Below are positions 7,336 through 16,110 of a DNA stretch of 64,000 bases, piece after piece. Numbering within the stretch: position 1 is the stretch's first letter; every line of letters starts with the position of its first letter. This stretch comes from Micromonospora cremea. GTDB lineage: Bacteria > Actinomycetota > Actinomycetes > Mycobacteriales > Micromonosporaceae. The stretch is taken from assembly GCF_900143515.1 (NCBI RefSeq), contig NZ_FSQT01000002.1, positions 3,783,501 through 3,847,500 of the forward strand, in the 5' to 3' direction. The notes beneath the pieces were generated by a model that did not search any database, was not told the origin of the DNA, and saw nothing but the letters and a program-made list of their open reading frames with translations. The position numbers and the translations under genes are program-made.

Positions 7336-10300
7336 TCAGCCGCGTAGGCGCAGGCCGCGCGGGGTGGCCCGGAAGCCGGCGGCGGTCAGCGCGTCGCGCA
7401 GCGGCGAGGAGTGCACCGCCTCACCGTCGGCACGCTCCACCGACATCGCACCCAACGCTCCGGAGTGGACGGCGTCGGCGAGTGCCTTGCCGGCTGCGGC
7501 GAGCGTGTCGGCGTCATCGGTGAAGGAGAGCAGCGTCCGGCCGCCGCGTTCCACGTAGAGCACCAGGTCGCCGGCGACCTGCACCACCAGCGCGCCAGCC
7601 TTGCGGCCGGCCCGATGCCCGGTCGCCGGGGCGGCGCCGTCGCCGGAGTCGATCACCCGGTCCGGCCAGGGCAGCGCCGCGCCGTACGGGTTGGCCGGGT
7701 CGGTGGCGGCGAGCACCGTCGCCGACCCGCCCCGGGCCCGGGCCCCGTCGGCCGGCTCGGCCAGCGCACGCAGCCGGTCCACCGCGCCGGGCACCGCGAA
7801 CTGCGCCGCGCCCAGCCCCTCCACGAAATAGCCCCGGCGGGCCGCGCCGCGCTCCTCCAGCGCCGACAGCACCGGGTAGACCGCGGCGAACCCGCCGACC
7901 ACCTGCTCGGCCATGACCGCGCCGCGGGTGACCACCCCGTGCCGCTCGAGCAGCACGTCGGCCAGAGCGGCGGCGCGCCGGGTCGGGTCGAGGTCCCGTT
8001 CCGGCAGCCGCGACCAGCGACCGGCGACGGTCGGCGGGCCACCCCGGGTGGGCAGCGCCACCCGGCCGGGCCGCCGGTAGCGGGTGCGCGGCGCGGACGG
8101 CCGTGAGCGGTGCGCTCCGCCGGCGCCGAGCACCGCGCGCAGCGGGGCGAGGGTGTCGTTGGTGAGGTGACCGGCCCAGACCAGGTCCCAGATCGCCGCG
8201 GTCAGCGCGGCGTCGTCGGTCGAGCCCACCCGGTCGGCCAGCGGCCGGAAGAACAGCGCCTGCCCGTCGCCGAGCGCGTCGAGCACCGCCTCGTGCAGCG
8301 GGGTCCGGGTCAGCGCCTCGTCGGGTGGGGGCAGCAGCAGCGGCGCGGTGTCCGCGTACGCCAGGGTGACCCAGCCGTCGCCGCCGGAGATCGCCCCCGA
8401 CCCGGCCCAGACCACCTCCCCGCTGGCGCACAGCTCGTCGAGCTGGGCGGGGGAGTAGTCGGCGACCCTGCCGGGCAGCACCAGCCGCTCCAGCGCGGAC
8501 GCCGGTACCGCCGCGCCCTGCAACTGCTCCACCGTTGCGGCGAGCGCCTCGACCCCTCGGGCGGACGAGCCGACCTGCTGCCAGCGGGGCAGGAACGTGG
8601 CCAGCGCCCGGGGCGGCACCGGCTCGATCTCCCGACGCAGCGCCGCGAGCGAGCGGCGACGCAGCAGTCGCAGCACCTCCGCGTCGCACCACTGGGCGCC
8701 GGCGGAATCCGGGGTGAACTCCCCGGACACCACCCGACCGGTGGCGCCCAGCCGGCGCAGTGTCTGCTCGACCACGAACACGCCGAGCCCGAAGCGGGCC
8801 GCGCAACTCGCCGCGGCGAACGGCCCGTGGGTGCGCGCGTAGCGGGCGACCAGGTCGCCGAGCGGATCGGCCACCGGGGCGAGGTACGCCTCGGCCACCC
8901 CGACCGGCAGCGCCACGCCGAGCGCGTCGCGCAGCCGGGCGGCGTCCTCGATGCCCACCCAACGCTGCTCGCCGGCGATCCGGACCCGCAGCACCCGGCG
9001 GGCGGCCTCCAGCTCGGTCAGCCAGGTCTCCGGTGCGCCCCGCTCGGCCAGCTCGGCGTCGCTCAGGTCGCCGAGCACCCGCAGCAGCTCGACCACGTCC
9101 TCGGCGTCGCGCGGGCGGCGCTGCTCGGTCAGCCAACGTAGCTGCCGCTCGGTCTCGGTGAGGACCGTCGGGTCGAGCAGTTCGCGCAGATCGACCCGGC
9201 CGAGCAACTCACCGAGCAGCGTGGAGTCCAGGGCGAGCGCGGCGGCGCGCCGCTCGGCGAGTGGCGCGTCGCCCTCGTAGAGAAACGCCCCGACGTAGCC
9301 GAAGAGCAGCGACCGGGCGAACGGGGACGGTTGGCTGGTCTCCACCTCGACCAGCCGCACCTTGCGGGCGGCCAGGTCGCGCATCAGCCCGGCCAGCGCC
9401 GGCTGGTCGAAGACGTCCTGGAGGCACTCCCGGGCGGCCTCCAGGGTGACCGGGAAGTCGGCGTACTCGCGGGCCACGTCGAGCAGCTGCGCGGCACGTT
9501 GCCGCTGCTGCCAGAGCGGCTGGCGGCGGCGCGGGTCGCGGCGGGGCAGCAGCAGCGACCGGGCGGCGCACTCCCGGAACCGGGCGGCGAAGAGCGCGGA
9601 GGTGCCGACCGATTCCTCCACCAGCTGGGCGATCTCGTCGGGCTCGAAGACCACCACGTCGGCGCCGGGTGGCTCCTCGGCCGTGTCCGGCAGCCGCACC
9701 ACGATGCCGTCGTCGGAGGGCATCACCTGGGCGTCCACCCCGTACCGCTCGGCCAGCCGGCGGCCCACCGCGAGGGCCCACGGCCCGTTGACCCGGGCAC
9801 CGAGGACGCTGTGCACGGCCAGCCGCCAGTCGCCCAGCTCGTCGCGGAACCGTTCCACCACGATGGTGCGGTCGTCCGGCAGCGAACGGGTGGCCTCGCG
9901 CTGCTCGCGCAGGTACGCCATCAGGTTGGCGGCGGCCCAGTCGTCCAGCCCGCCGTCGCGCAACGTGGCCAGCGCCGCCTCGTCGCTCTGCCGCAGCAGG
10001 GTGCGCACCCGGGCGCCGATGGCCCGGCCGAGCTCCACCGGCCGGCCCAGCTGGTCACCCTTCCAGAACGGCATCCGGGCAGCCTGCCCCGGGGCTGGCG
10101 AGACCAGCACCCGGTCGGGGGTGATCTCCTCGATACGCCAGGAGGAGGAGCCGAGCAGGAAGACGTCGCCGACCCTGGACTCGTAGACCATCTCCTCGTC
10201 CAGCTCGCCGACCCGCGCGGCCCGCTCGGCGCCGGCCAGGAACACGCCGAACAGGCCCCGGTCGGGGATGGTGCCACCGCTGGTCACGGCGAGCCGCTGC

Positions 10301-11904
10301 GCGCCGGGGCGGCCGGTGAGCACGTCGGTGGCCCGGTCCCAGACCAGCCGGGGGCGCAGCTCGGCGAAGGCGGTGGACGGGTAGCGGCCGGAGAGCATGT
10401 CCAGCACGGCGTGCAGCGCGGAGTCGGGCAGCTCGGCGAAGGGCGCGGCCCGGCGGACCAGCACGGCCAGGTCCCCGACCGGCCACGGCTCCAGTGCCAC
10501 CATAGCGACGATCTGCTGGGCCAGCACGTCCAGCGGGTTGCGCGGGTAGTGCAGCTCCTCGATCGCGCCGTCGGTCATCCGCTCGGCGACCACCGCGCAG
10601 GAGAGCAGGTCGCCCCGGTGCTTCGGGAAGACCACCCCGCGGGAGACCGCGCCCACCTGGTGCCCGGCCCGGCCGACGCGTTGCAGGCCGGCGGCCACGC
10701 TCGGCGGCGCCTCGATCTGCACCACCAGGTCGACCGCGCCCATGTCGATGCCCAGCTCCAGGCTGGAGGTGGCCACCACGGCCGGGAGCTGGCCGGACTT
10801 GAGCGCCTCCTCGATGTGCTTGCGCTCCTCCCGGGAGACGCTGCCGTGGTGCGCTCGGGCGATCACCGGCGCCGCGCCGGCGGCCGCGCCGGACTGGGCC
10901 ATCACTTCCGCCGGGAGCCGGTTGCGGCCCGAACCGGCCGGGCCGTCCGCCACCTCCTCGGCGGCCAGCTCGTTGAGTCGCGCGCAGAGTCGTTCGGCGC
11001 TGCGCCGGGAGTTGGTGAAGACGATGGTCGAGCGGTGCTCGCCGATCAGCGAGAAGACCCGCTCCTCGACGGCCGGCCAGATCGAGGCGCGGCGCGGCCC
11101 GGGACCGCCGAGGTCGTCCTCCGGCGGCTGCTCCTGCTCGTCCAGGCGGGTCATGTCCTCCACCGGCACCTGCACGCTGACCTCGATGGTCTTCGCGGTG
11201 GCCGGCTGCACGACGTCGACCGGCCGGGCCCCGCCGAGGAACCGGGCGCAGGCGTCGATCGGCCGGACGGTGGCGGAGAGGCCGATCCGCTGCGCCGGGG
11301 CGGGCAGCAGCTCGTCGAGGCGTTCCAGCGAGAGGGCGAGGTGGGCGCCGCGCTTGCTGCCGGCCACCGCGTGCACCTCGTCGACGATCACCGTCTGGAT
11401 GCCGCGCAGTGATTCCCGGGCGGCGGAGGTGAGCAGCAGGAACAGCGACTCGGGCGTGGTGATGAGGATGTCCGGTGGGGTGCGGGCGAAGGCTCGTCGC
11501 TCGTCGGCCGGGGTGTCGCCGGTGCGCATGCCGACGGTGATGTCGGGCGGGGCGACGCCGAGCCGGGTCGCCGCCTGCCGGATGCCGGCCAGCGGACCGC
11601 GCAGGTTGCGCTCGACGTCGACGGCGAGCGCCTTGAGTGGGCTGACGTAGAGCACCCGGCAGCGCTGCCGGGCCTCGGCCGGGGCGGGCTCGCGGGCCAG
11701 CCGGTCGAGGGACCAGAGGAAGGCCGCGAGCGTCTTGCCGGAACCGGTGGGCGCCACCACGAGGGCGTTGCGGCCGGCGGCGACCGATCGCCAGGCGCCC
11801 ACCTGGGCGGCGGTGGGGGCGGCGAAGGCGGCGTCGAACCAGGCCCGGGTGGCCGGGCCGAATCCGGCCAGCACCCCGGCTTCGTCTGCGTCTGCGCCGG
11901 TCAC
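7336..11904 (-). CDS. lhr: Lhr-type ATP-dependent DNA helicase
   Basis: A superfamily 2 helicase of 1522 residues, the usual length of full Lhr proteins. Motifs in order: Walker A APTGSGKT (about 51-58), DEVH in VIVDEVHAVAGSKRG, SAT in GLSATVRP, the strand-exchange type TSSLELGIDMGAVD, and motif VI QRVGRAGHQ. The long C-terminal half carries the winged-helix and Lhr-specific domains. Lhr is a 3'-5' translocase and is induced by DNA damage in mycobacteria. I use GTG 11904, which begins VTGADADEAG; the frame extends to 11937, and neither start has a strong ribosome site. The divergent gene at 12083 shares its AT-rich upstream region. Confidence 0.93.
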   Translation of the reverse strand: MTGADADEAGVLAGFGPATRAWFDAAFAAPTAAQVGAWRSVAAGRNALVVAPTGSGKTLAAFLWSLDRLAREPAPAEARQRCRVLYVSPLKALAVDVERNLRGPLAGIRQAATRLGVAPPDITVGMRTGDTPADERRAFARTPPDILITTPESLFLLLTSAARESLRGIQTVIVDEVHAVAGSKRGAHLALSLERLDELLPAPAQRIGLSATVRPIDACARFLGGARPVDVVQPATAKTIEVSVQVPVEDMTRLDEQEQPPEDDLGGPGPRRASIWPAVEERVFSLIGEHRSTIVFTNSRRSAERLCARLNELAAEEVADGPAGSGRNRLPAEVMAQSGAAAGAAPVIARAHHGSVSREERKHIEEALKSGQLPAVVATSSLELGIDMGAVDLVVQIEAPPSVAAGLQRVGRAGHQVGAVSRGVVFPKHRGDLLSCAVVAERMTDGAIEELHYPRNPLDVLAQQIVAMVALEPWPVGDLAVLVRRAAPFAELPDSALHAVLDMLSGRYPSTAFAELRPRLVWDRATDVLTGRPGAQRLAVTSGGTIPDRGLFGVFLAGAERAARVGELDEEMVYESRVGDVFLLGSSSWRIEEITPDRVLVSPAPGQAARMPFWKGDQLGRPVELGRAIGARVRTLLRQSDEAALATLRDGGLDDWAAANLMAYLREQREATRSLPDDRTIVVERFRDELGDWRLAVHSVLGARVNGPWALAVGRRLAERYGVDAQVMPSDDGIVVRLPDTAEEPPGADVVVFEPDEIAQLVEESVGTSALFAARFRECAARSLLLPRRDPRRRQPLWQQRQRAAQLLDVAREYADFPVTLEAARECLQDVFDQPALAGLMRDLAARKVRLVEVETSQPSPFARSLLFGYVGAFLYEGDAPLAERRAAALALDSTLLGELLGRVDLRELLDPTVLTETERQLRWLTEQRRPRDAEDVVELLRVLGDLSDAELAERGAPETWLTELEAARRVLRVRIAGEQRWVGIEDAARLRDALGVALPVGVAEAYLAPVADPLGDLVARYARTHGPFAAASCAARFGLGVFVVEQTLRRLGATGRVVSGEFTPDSAGAQWCDAEVLRLLRRRSLAALRREIEPVPPRALATFLPRWQQVGSSARGVEALAATVEQLQGAAVPASALERLVLPGRVADYSPAQLDELCASGEVVWAGSGAISGGDGWVTLAYADTAPLLLPPPDEALTRTPLHEAVLDALGDGQALFFRPLADRVGSTDDAALTAAIWDLVWAGHLTNDTLAPLRAVLGAGGAHRSRPSAPRTRYRRPGRVALPTRGGPPTVAGRWSRLPERDLDPTRRAAALADVLLERHGVVTRGAVMAEQVVGGFAAVYPVLSALEERGAARRGYFVEGLGAAQFAVPGAVDRLRALAEPADGARARGGSATVLAATDPANPYGAALPWPDRVIDSGDGAAPATGHRAGRKAGALVVQVAGDLVLYVERGGRTLLSFTDDADTLAAAGKALADAVHSGALGAMSVERADGEAVHSSPLRDALTAAGFRATPRGLRLRG

Positions 11905-11991
11905 CGGTCCATCGTGCCCCGCCGGTACGACTACCACGAGCGGCCGGCGGTGAAGTGTGTCGGAGTCAGAGGCATAAGCACTAGATGCGCC

Positions 11992-12016
11992 CTTAATGCG
12001 TTAAGTCTCACTTAAC
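11992..12016. promoter_or_regulatory. Overlapping palindromes between lhr and the divergent gene, probable operator
   Basis: GTTAAGTCTCACTTAAC (12000-12016) is a perfect palindrome with 7-bp arms and a 3-nt centre. It overlaps CTTAATGCGTTAAG (11992-12005), with 5-bp arms. The surrounding 100 bases are markedly AT-rich for this genome and contain AAGTAACTT-type sequence before the ATG at 12083. This arrangement suits a dimeric regulator acting on one or both divergent genes; the regulator is not identified. Confidence 0.55.
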
Positions 12017-12082
12017 TGCTTGCATGTGAGGAGCAACATAAAGTAACTTCACTCGCAACGCGAACCGGGGTGGGGGGATCGG

Positions 12083-12469
12083 ATGGCCGGCGAGCAGCGG
12101 AATGTCGAACCCGGCACCGACGTGCTGATCCGCAAGGTCGACAGCCACCTGGCCACGCTCCGTGGCGGCCTGCACGGGCCGGAGCTGGAGCTCGCCGAAC
12201 GCCTGGCCGGCTGCCTACGTGAGTTGGTCATCTCCACCGCGCAGGCCAGTGCCGCCGACCGCGGCCAGGTCCGCGCCGCCGTCCACTACTTCGTGCTGCG
12301 CCGGGAGAGCCGCGGCCGGCTGCTCTCGGTGCGGTCGCTGGCCGCCGCGGAGCGGGTGGTCGACAAGGTCGCCCGCCAGCTCGGCCGCGTCGACCTGCTG
12401 GCCGAGCTGCGCCGCGACCGCCCCGTGCCCGACGACGCGCTGCCCGTCGGGGACGCCCTGCTGCGCTGA
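12083..12469 (+). CDS. Conserved-looking hypothetical protein, helical
   Basis: A 128-residue protein that starts at ATG 12083 after a GGGGGG tract. It is predicted largely helical, rich in Arg, Ala and Leu, with repeated charged-amphipathic stretches (VRAAVHYFVLRRESRGR, AAERVVDKVARQLGRVDLL). There is no signal peptide, membrane segment or cysteine. I do not recognise the family. Its promoter region holds the palindromes at 11992-12016, so it is likely a regulated gene. Confidence 0.75.
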   Translation: MAGEQRNVEPGTDVLIRKVDSHLATLRGGLHGPELELAERLAGCLRELVISTAQASAADRGQVRAAVHYFVLRRESRGRLLSVRSLAAAERVVDKVARQLGRVDLLAELRRDRPVPDDALPVGDALLR

Positions 12470-12567
12470 CGCCGCCGCATCCCGCCGGTCACGCGCTCAC
12501 CACCGCAAGGCGGACGAATTCCGGCAAAACGGCCCGATGGGCGACGAACTGGCGTCTGATCGCTGTG

Positions 12568-12729
12568 GGGCGTGTTTCAGAAGTGCTGGCCGGTCTGCGC
12601 CGGGCCCAGGCGCCGCCCGGCGGCGTTGTCGCAATGTCCGGATGCAACACCGGTATCCGGACACCCTCCGCCTTGCCGGACGACGCCTGGACTCCGGTTC
12701 GGCTCGACCGGCACCTCTGAAACACGCCC
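12568..12729. mobile_element. 162-bp foldback (MITE-like) element with 22-bp terminal inverted repeats
   Basis: The left end GGGCGTGTTTCAGA (12568-12581) is repeated exactly, inverted, as TCTGAAACACGCCC at 12716-12729. Homology continues inwards so that 20 of 22 bases match. Inside are further nested inverted pairs: CCAGGCG with CGCCTGG, and GTCCGGAT with ATCCGGAC around the centre. The whole unit can fold on itself and carries no ORF. No clear target-site duplication is visible. It occupies most of the gap between the gene at 12083 and mrpA. Confidence 0.65.
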
Positions 12730-12777
12730 TCGGCGCCACCGCTGTGCGGGCGTCGGCCACCTCGACCGGGAGCGCGG

Positions 12778-15612
12778 GTGCTGGTACTGCTCATCCTCCA
12801 TCTCGTGGCGGCCCTCGTCGCGCCGCTGTTCGTCCGGTGGTGGGGTCCGCGTGCGTGCTACCCGTTGGCGCTGGCGCCGGCCGCCGCGTTCGGCTGGGCG
12901 GTGGCCCGCACCCCGGCCGTCGGCGACGGCGGGGCGGTGGTCGAGACGTACCCGTGGATCCGGCAGTTGGGCCTCGACATCGCGTTGCGGCTCACCACGC
13001 TGTCCTGGCTGATGACCCTGCTGATCGGCGGCATCGGCGCGCTGGTGCTCGTCTACTGCGCCCGGTACTTCGCCGCCGGCTCGACCGGGCTGGCGCAGTT
13101 CGCCGCGGTCCTGGTCGCCTTCGCCGGCGCGATGCTCGTCCTGGTCTTCGCCGACGACCTGCTGCTGCTCTACGTCGGGTGGGAGCTGACCACGATCTTC
13201 TCGTACCTGCTGATCGGGCACAGCACCGAACGGCGGTCCAGCCGGTGGGCGGCGGCGCAGGCGCTGACCGTCACCACGCTGGGCGGGCTGGCCATGCTGG
13301 TCGGGTTCATCCTGCTCGGCGAGCACGCGGGCAGCTACCGCTGGTCGGATATCTCCGCACAGCCGCTGCCCGGCGGCGGTTACCTGGTCACCGCCGTGCT
13401 GCTGATTCTGGCCGGCGCGCTGTCCAAGTCGGCGGTGCTGCCGTTCAGCTCGTGGCTGCCGGTCGCGATGGCGGCGCCCACCCCGGTCAGCGCGTACCTG
13501 CACGCGGCCGCCATGGTCAAGGCCGGCGTCTACCTGGTCGGGCTGCTCGCGCCGGTGCTGGCCGTGGTCGGGCCCTGGCGGCCCGTGGTGCAGGTCGCCG
13601 GCCTGGCCACCATGCTGGTCGGGGGCTGGGCGGCGCTGCGGCAGACCGACCTGAAGCTGTTGCTGGCGTACGGGACGGTCAGCCAGCTCGGTCTGCTGGT
13701 CGTGGTGACCGGGTCCGGCACGCCGGACGCCGCGCTGGCCGGTACGGCGATGCTGCTGGCGCACGCGCTGTTCAAGGCGGCGCTGTTCCTGGTCGTCGGC
13801 GTCATCGATCACGGCGCCGGCACCCGCGACCTGCGCGAGCTGTCCGGGCTGCGGCACTGGTCCCGACCGCTGTTCGTGGTCGCGGTGCTGGCTGCGGCGT
13901 CGATGGCCGGCGTGCCGCCGTTGGTCGGCTTCGTGGCGAAGGAGGCGGTGTTCGCGGCGTTCACCGACCGGCCGGTGCTCCTCGCCGGTTTGGTCGCCGG
14001 GACGGTGCTCACCGTCGCGTACAGCGCCCGCTTCGTCTGGGGCGCGTTCGCCGACCGGCCCGGTGTGGAGCCGGTCCAGGCGGGCCCGATCGCCGGGTCG
14101 CTGCTGGTCCCACCGGCCGTGCTGGCCGGCGTCAGTCTGCTCGCCGGCCCGGCCGCCGGCGTGCTGGACGGCCTCCTGCGCCCGTACGCCGATCTGCTCG
14201 GCGGGGTGCACGCGCACCTCGTGCTGTGGTCCGGACCGACCTCGGCGCTCGGCCTGTCCGTGTTGGCGCTCGCCGGCGGCGGCCTGCTCTTCGCGCTGCG
14301 CGGGCCGCTCGCTCCGGTGCTGGCCCGGCTCCGCTGGCCGGTCAGCGGCAACCAGGGCTACGAGTGGATCGTGGGCCGGTTCGACCGGATGGCCATCGAG
14401 GTCACCGGAGCGACCCAGCGCGGCTCCCTGCCGCAGTATCTGGGCATCATCCTGGTCGTCCTGGTGCTGCTGCCCGGCGGGGCGATGCTCGCCGTCGGCC
14501 CGTGGCGGGCCCGGGTCCCGCTCTGGGACACCCCGCTGCAACCGGTGGTCGTGCTGGTGATCGGGGTGGCCGCGGTGCTGGCGGTCCGAGCCCGCCGCCG
14601 GCTGACCGCGATGCTGCTGGTGGGGGTGACCGGCTACGGCAGCGCCATGCTGTTCGTCCTGCACGGCGCGCCCGACCTCGCGCTCACGCAGTTCCTGGTG
14701 GAGACCGCGACCATCGCCGTCTTCGTGCTGGTGCTGCGCCGCCTGCCCAACCGGTTCTCGGCCCGTCCGCTGCGCCGCAGCCGGTGGGCCCGCCGGGCGA
14801 TCGGGGTGACGGTGGGCGTGGTGGCCGCCGGGCTGGCCCTCGTCGCCGCCGGCGCCCGCCGGGCGCCGGACATCTCCACCGATTTTCCGGACCTGTCGGT
14901 GGCCCAGGGGTACGGCCGCAACGTGGTCAACGTGACCCTGGTCGACATCCGGGCCTGGGACACCATGGGTGAGCTGGCCGTGCTGGTGGTGGCGGCGACC
15001 GGAGTCGCCAGCCTGATCTTCGAGCGGTCCCGCACCGGGCCCCGGCCGCGCCGGGCGGAGTCGGCGGGCCCGCCGGATCAGACCGACCGGTCGGTGTGGC
15101 TGCGCGGCGGACCCACGCTGTACGAGGAGCGCCGCTCCATCGTGCTGGAGGTGATCATCCGGCTGATCTTCCACACCGTGGTGCTGTTCTCCCTGTTCCT
15201 GCTCTTCTCCGGGCACAACGCGCCGGGCGGTGGCTTCGCCGGCGGGCTGGTGGCGGGGCTCGCCCTGGTGGTCCGCTACCTGGCCGGCGGCCGGTACGAG
15301 CTGGCCGAGGCCGCACCGGTCGGCGCCGGCACGGTCCTCGGGGCCGGGCTGGCCCTGTCGGTGGGTACCGGCGTGGTGGCGCTGCTGGCCGGGGGATCGG
15401 TGCTGGAGAGCGCCAAGGTCGACCGGTCCCTACCGCTGGTCGGCGACGCGCACCTGGTCACCTCGCTCTTCTTCGACATCGGCGTGTACCTGGTCGTGAT
15501 CGGGCTGGTGCTGGACATCCTGCGCAGCCTCGGAGCCGAGGTGGACCGGCACATCGAGGCGACCGGAGCCGCCACCGGCGGGCTCGCCGTCGACAAGGGG
15601 GACAGGTCATGA
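12778..15612 (+). CDS. mrpA: Na+/H+ antiporter subunit A with fused subunit B domain (MrpA)
   Basis: A 944-residue polytopic membrane protein and the largest subunit of the Mrp cation/proton antiporter, related to NuoL. The central FADDLLLLYVGWELTTIFSYLL and the lysine-containing channel segments (KSAVLPFSSWLP, AAAMVKAGVY, LFKAALFLVVG) mark the proton-translocating module. The last 160 residues (VLEVIIRLIFHTVVLFSLFLLFSGHNAPGGGFAGG) are the MrpB domain fused in frame, as in many actinobacteria, which explains the missing separate mrpB. The start is GTG 12778 with GGGAG 5 nt upstream. It heads the operon, and its stop overlaps the mrpC start. Confidence 0.95.
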   Translation: MLVLLILHLVAALVAPLFVRWWGPRACYPLALAPAAAFGWAVARTPAVGDGGAVVETYPWIRQLGLDIALRLTTLSWLMTLLIGGIGALVLVYCARYFAAGSTGLAQFAAVLVAFAGAMLVLVFADDLLLLYVGWELTTIFSYLLIGHSTERRSSRWAAAQALTVTTLGGLAMLVGFILLGEHAGSYRWSDISAQPLPGGGYLVTAVLLILAGALSKSAVLPFSSWLPVAMAAPTPVSAYLHAAAMVKAGVYLVGLLAPVLAVVGPWRPVVQVAGLATMLVGGWAALRQTDLKLLLAYGTVSQLGLLVVVTGSGTPDAALAGTAMLLAHALFKAALFLVVGVIDHGAGTRDLRELSGLRHWSRPLFVVAVLAAASMAGVPPLVGFVAKEAVFAAFTDRPVLLAGLVAGTVLTVAYSARFVWGAFADRPGVEPVQAGPIAGSLLVPPAVLAGVSLLAGPAAGVLDGLLRPYADLLGGVHAHLVLWSGPTSALGLSVLALAGGGLLFALRGPLAPVLARLRWPVSGNQGYEWIVGRFDRMAIEVTGATQRGSLPQYLGIILVVLVLLPGGAMLAVGPWRARVPLWDTPLQPVVVLVIGVAAVLAVRARRRLTAMLLVGVTGYGSAMLFVLHGAPDLALTQFLVETATIAVFVLVLRRLPNRFSARPLRRSRWARRAIGVTVGVVAAGLALVAAGARRAPDISTDFPDLSVAQGYGRNVVNVTLVDIRAWDTMGELAVLVVAATGVASLIFERSRTGPRPRRAESAGPPDQTDRSVWLRGGPTLYEERRSIVLEVIIRLIFHTVVLFSLFLLFSGHNAPGGGFAGGLVAGLALVVRYLAGGRYELAEAAPVGAGTVLGAGLALSVGTGVVALLAGGSVLESAKVDRSLPLVGDAHLVTSLFFDIGVYLVVIGLVLDILRSLGAEVDRHIEATGAATGGLAVDKGDRS

Positions 15613-16088
15613 CCACCAGCGGCGCCGGGCCCGTGCTGGTGCTGGTGCTCGCCGTCGGAGTGCTGGTCGGTTGCGGGGTGATCCTGCTGCTGGAGCGCAG
15701 TCTGACCCGGATCCTGCTCGGCGTGATCCTGATCGGTAACGGGGTCAACCTGCTGATCCTGCTGGGCGGTCGGTCCGGTGGGGCACCGATCGTCGGCACC
15801 GGCCCGGTGGACCGGATGAGCGACCCGCTGTCGCAGGCCATGGTGCTGACCTCCATCGTGATCACCTTCGGGTTGACCGCGTTCCTGCTCGCCGTGGCGT
15901 ACCGGAGCTGGTATCTCACCGGCGACGATGAGGTGCCCGACGACCTGGAGGACCGGCAGATCATCAGCCGGGCCGAGCGCAACGAGGTGGGCACCGCCGA
16001 TCTCGGCGGGGAGGGCCCGGACGACGATCCGGAGCAGGTCGATCCCGAGCCCGCCCGACGCCGGCTGCGGCGCGGGAACGAGGCGTGA
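15609..16088 (+). CDS. mrpC: Na+/H+ antiporter subunit C (MrpC)
   Basis: A 159-residue NuoK-like subunit with three transmembrane helices. The signature GVILIGNGVNLLILLGG and SIVITFGLTAFLLAVAYRSW are typical. A charged cytoplasmic tail of about 50 residues follows. The ATG at 15609 overlaps the mrpA TGA (ATGA), implying translational coupling. Confidence 0.94.
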   Translation: MTTSGAGPVLVLVLAVGVLVGCGVILLLERSLTRILLGVILIGNGVNLLILLGGRSGGAPIVGTGPVDRMSDPLSQAMVLTSIVITFGLTAFLLAVAYRSWYLTGDDEVPDDLEDRQIISRAERNEVGTADLGGEGPDDDPEQVDPEPARRRLRRGNEA

Positions 16089-16110
16089 TGGCCGGGACGC
16101 GAGGGACGCG

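Noticed and set aside
12568..12729. A clear target-site duplication around the foldback element
   Set aside because: The flanking 8-mers (TCGCTGTG and TCGGCGCC) do not match. A CGCTGTG 7-mer recurs 10 nt beyond the right end, but that offset is not a standard duplication.
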